Source: Candidatus Moraniibacteriota bacterium (lineage in GTDB: Bacteria > Patescibacteriota > Minisyncoccia > Moranbacterales > UBA2206). Taken from it: a stretch of 5,850 nt of DNA. The notes below the pieces were generated by a model. That model was not told where the DNA came from. It ran no database searches and saw only the letters and a list, made by a program, of their open reading frames with translations. The stretch's first letter is position 1, and the number at the start of each line of letters is the position of its first letter. The stretch lies in contig DMXN01000027.1 in assembly GCA_003482885.1 (NCBI GenBank), positions 1 through 5,850 on the forward strand, read 5' to 3'. Below are positions 5,822 through 5,850 of the stretch, piece by piece. The translations under genes were made by a program, and so were the position numbers.

Positions 5822-5850
5822 GGAGAGGTGGCTGAGTGGCTGAAAGCACC
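5822..5850 (+). tRNA. 5' part of a class II tRNA, probably tRNA-Ser, cut by the window edge
   Basis: GGAGAGG (5822-5828) is the acceptor strand, followed by T8-G9, then the D stem GCT (5831-5833) with AGC (5845-5847) around a loop containing GAGTGGCTGAA. The GTGGCTGAGTGGCTGAAAGCACC pattern matches bacterial tRNA-Ser more closely than tRNA-Leu. The anticodon, variable arm and T arm lie beyond the window, so the isoacceptor cannot be named. Confidence 0.85.

Noticed and set aside
1..5850. Recoded UGA, as in some CPR lineages
   Set aside because: All four protein genes end in TAA and read through with the standard stops without any in-frame TGA, so nothing here calls for a changed code.

Overview
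The window looks like a piece of an AT-rich bacterial chromosome with tightly packed genes. I infer a Patescibacteria/CPR (Parcubacteria-like) origin. The reasons are the unusually short SMC protein, whose C-terminal ATPase half is written in the style I associate with that group, the surface-protein and GT-C glycosyltransferase neighbours, start codons without Shine-Dalgarno sequences, and standard-code genes that all end in TAA. This is pattern recognition, not a database result. I see no insertion sequence, CRISPR array, phage gene, rRNA or attachment site.

Layout. Positions 1-1968 (+) hold most of an SMC chromosome-segregation ATPase, with its N-terminal Walker A part off the left edge. 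It has both ATPase-lobe signatures and a coiled coil, but I cannot find a hinge domain. It meets a leftward two-gene operon tail to tail with a 7-bp gap, inside a dense cluster of inverted repeats (1947-2003). The operon, read right to left, starts with a secreted right-handed parallel beta-helix protein (2878-3819). After 2 bp it continues with a two-TM membrane protein of Wzz/polysaccharide co-polymerase-like topology (1976-2875). A 121-bp divergent control region (3820-3940) carries a promoter for each direction and a perfect 12-bp GC-rich palindrome between them. The rightward gene (3941-5611) is a polytopic ArnT/PMT-like GT-C glycosyltransferase. The right end carries a complete tRNA-Glu(CUC) at 5670-5744 and the first 29 nt of a class II tRNA, most likely tRNA-Ser, at 5822-5850, each with a candidate promoter.

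How the genes may work together (inference): the glycosyltransferase, the Wzz-like protein and the beta-helix protein all act at or outside the membrane. They share a divergent control region, which suggests a small cell-surface glycan or surface-protein module. SMC and the tRNAs are housekeeping genes flanking it. The points most worth a second look are the hinge-less SMC, the pseudoknot-compatible repeats at the convergent gene ends, the palindrome between the divergent promoters, and the odd T-loop of the tRNA-Glu.
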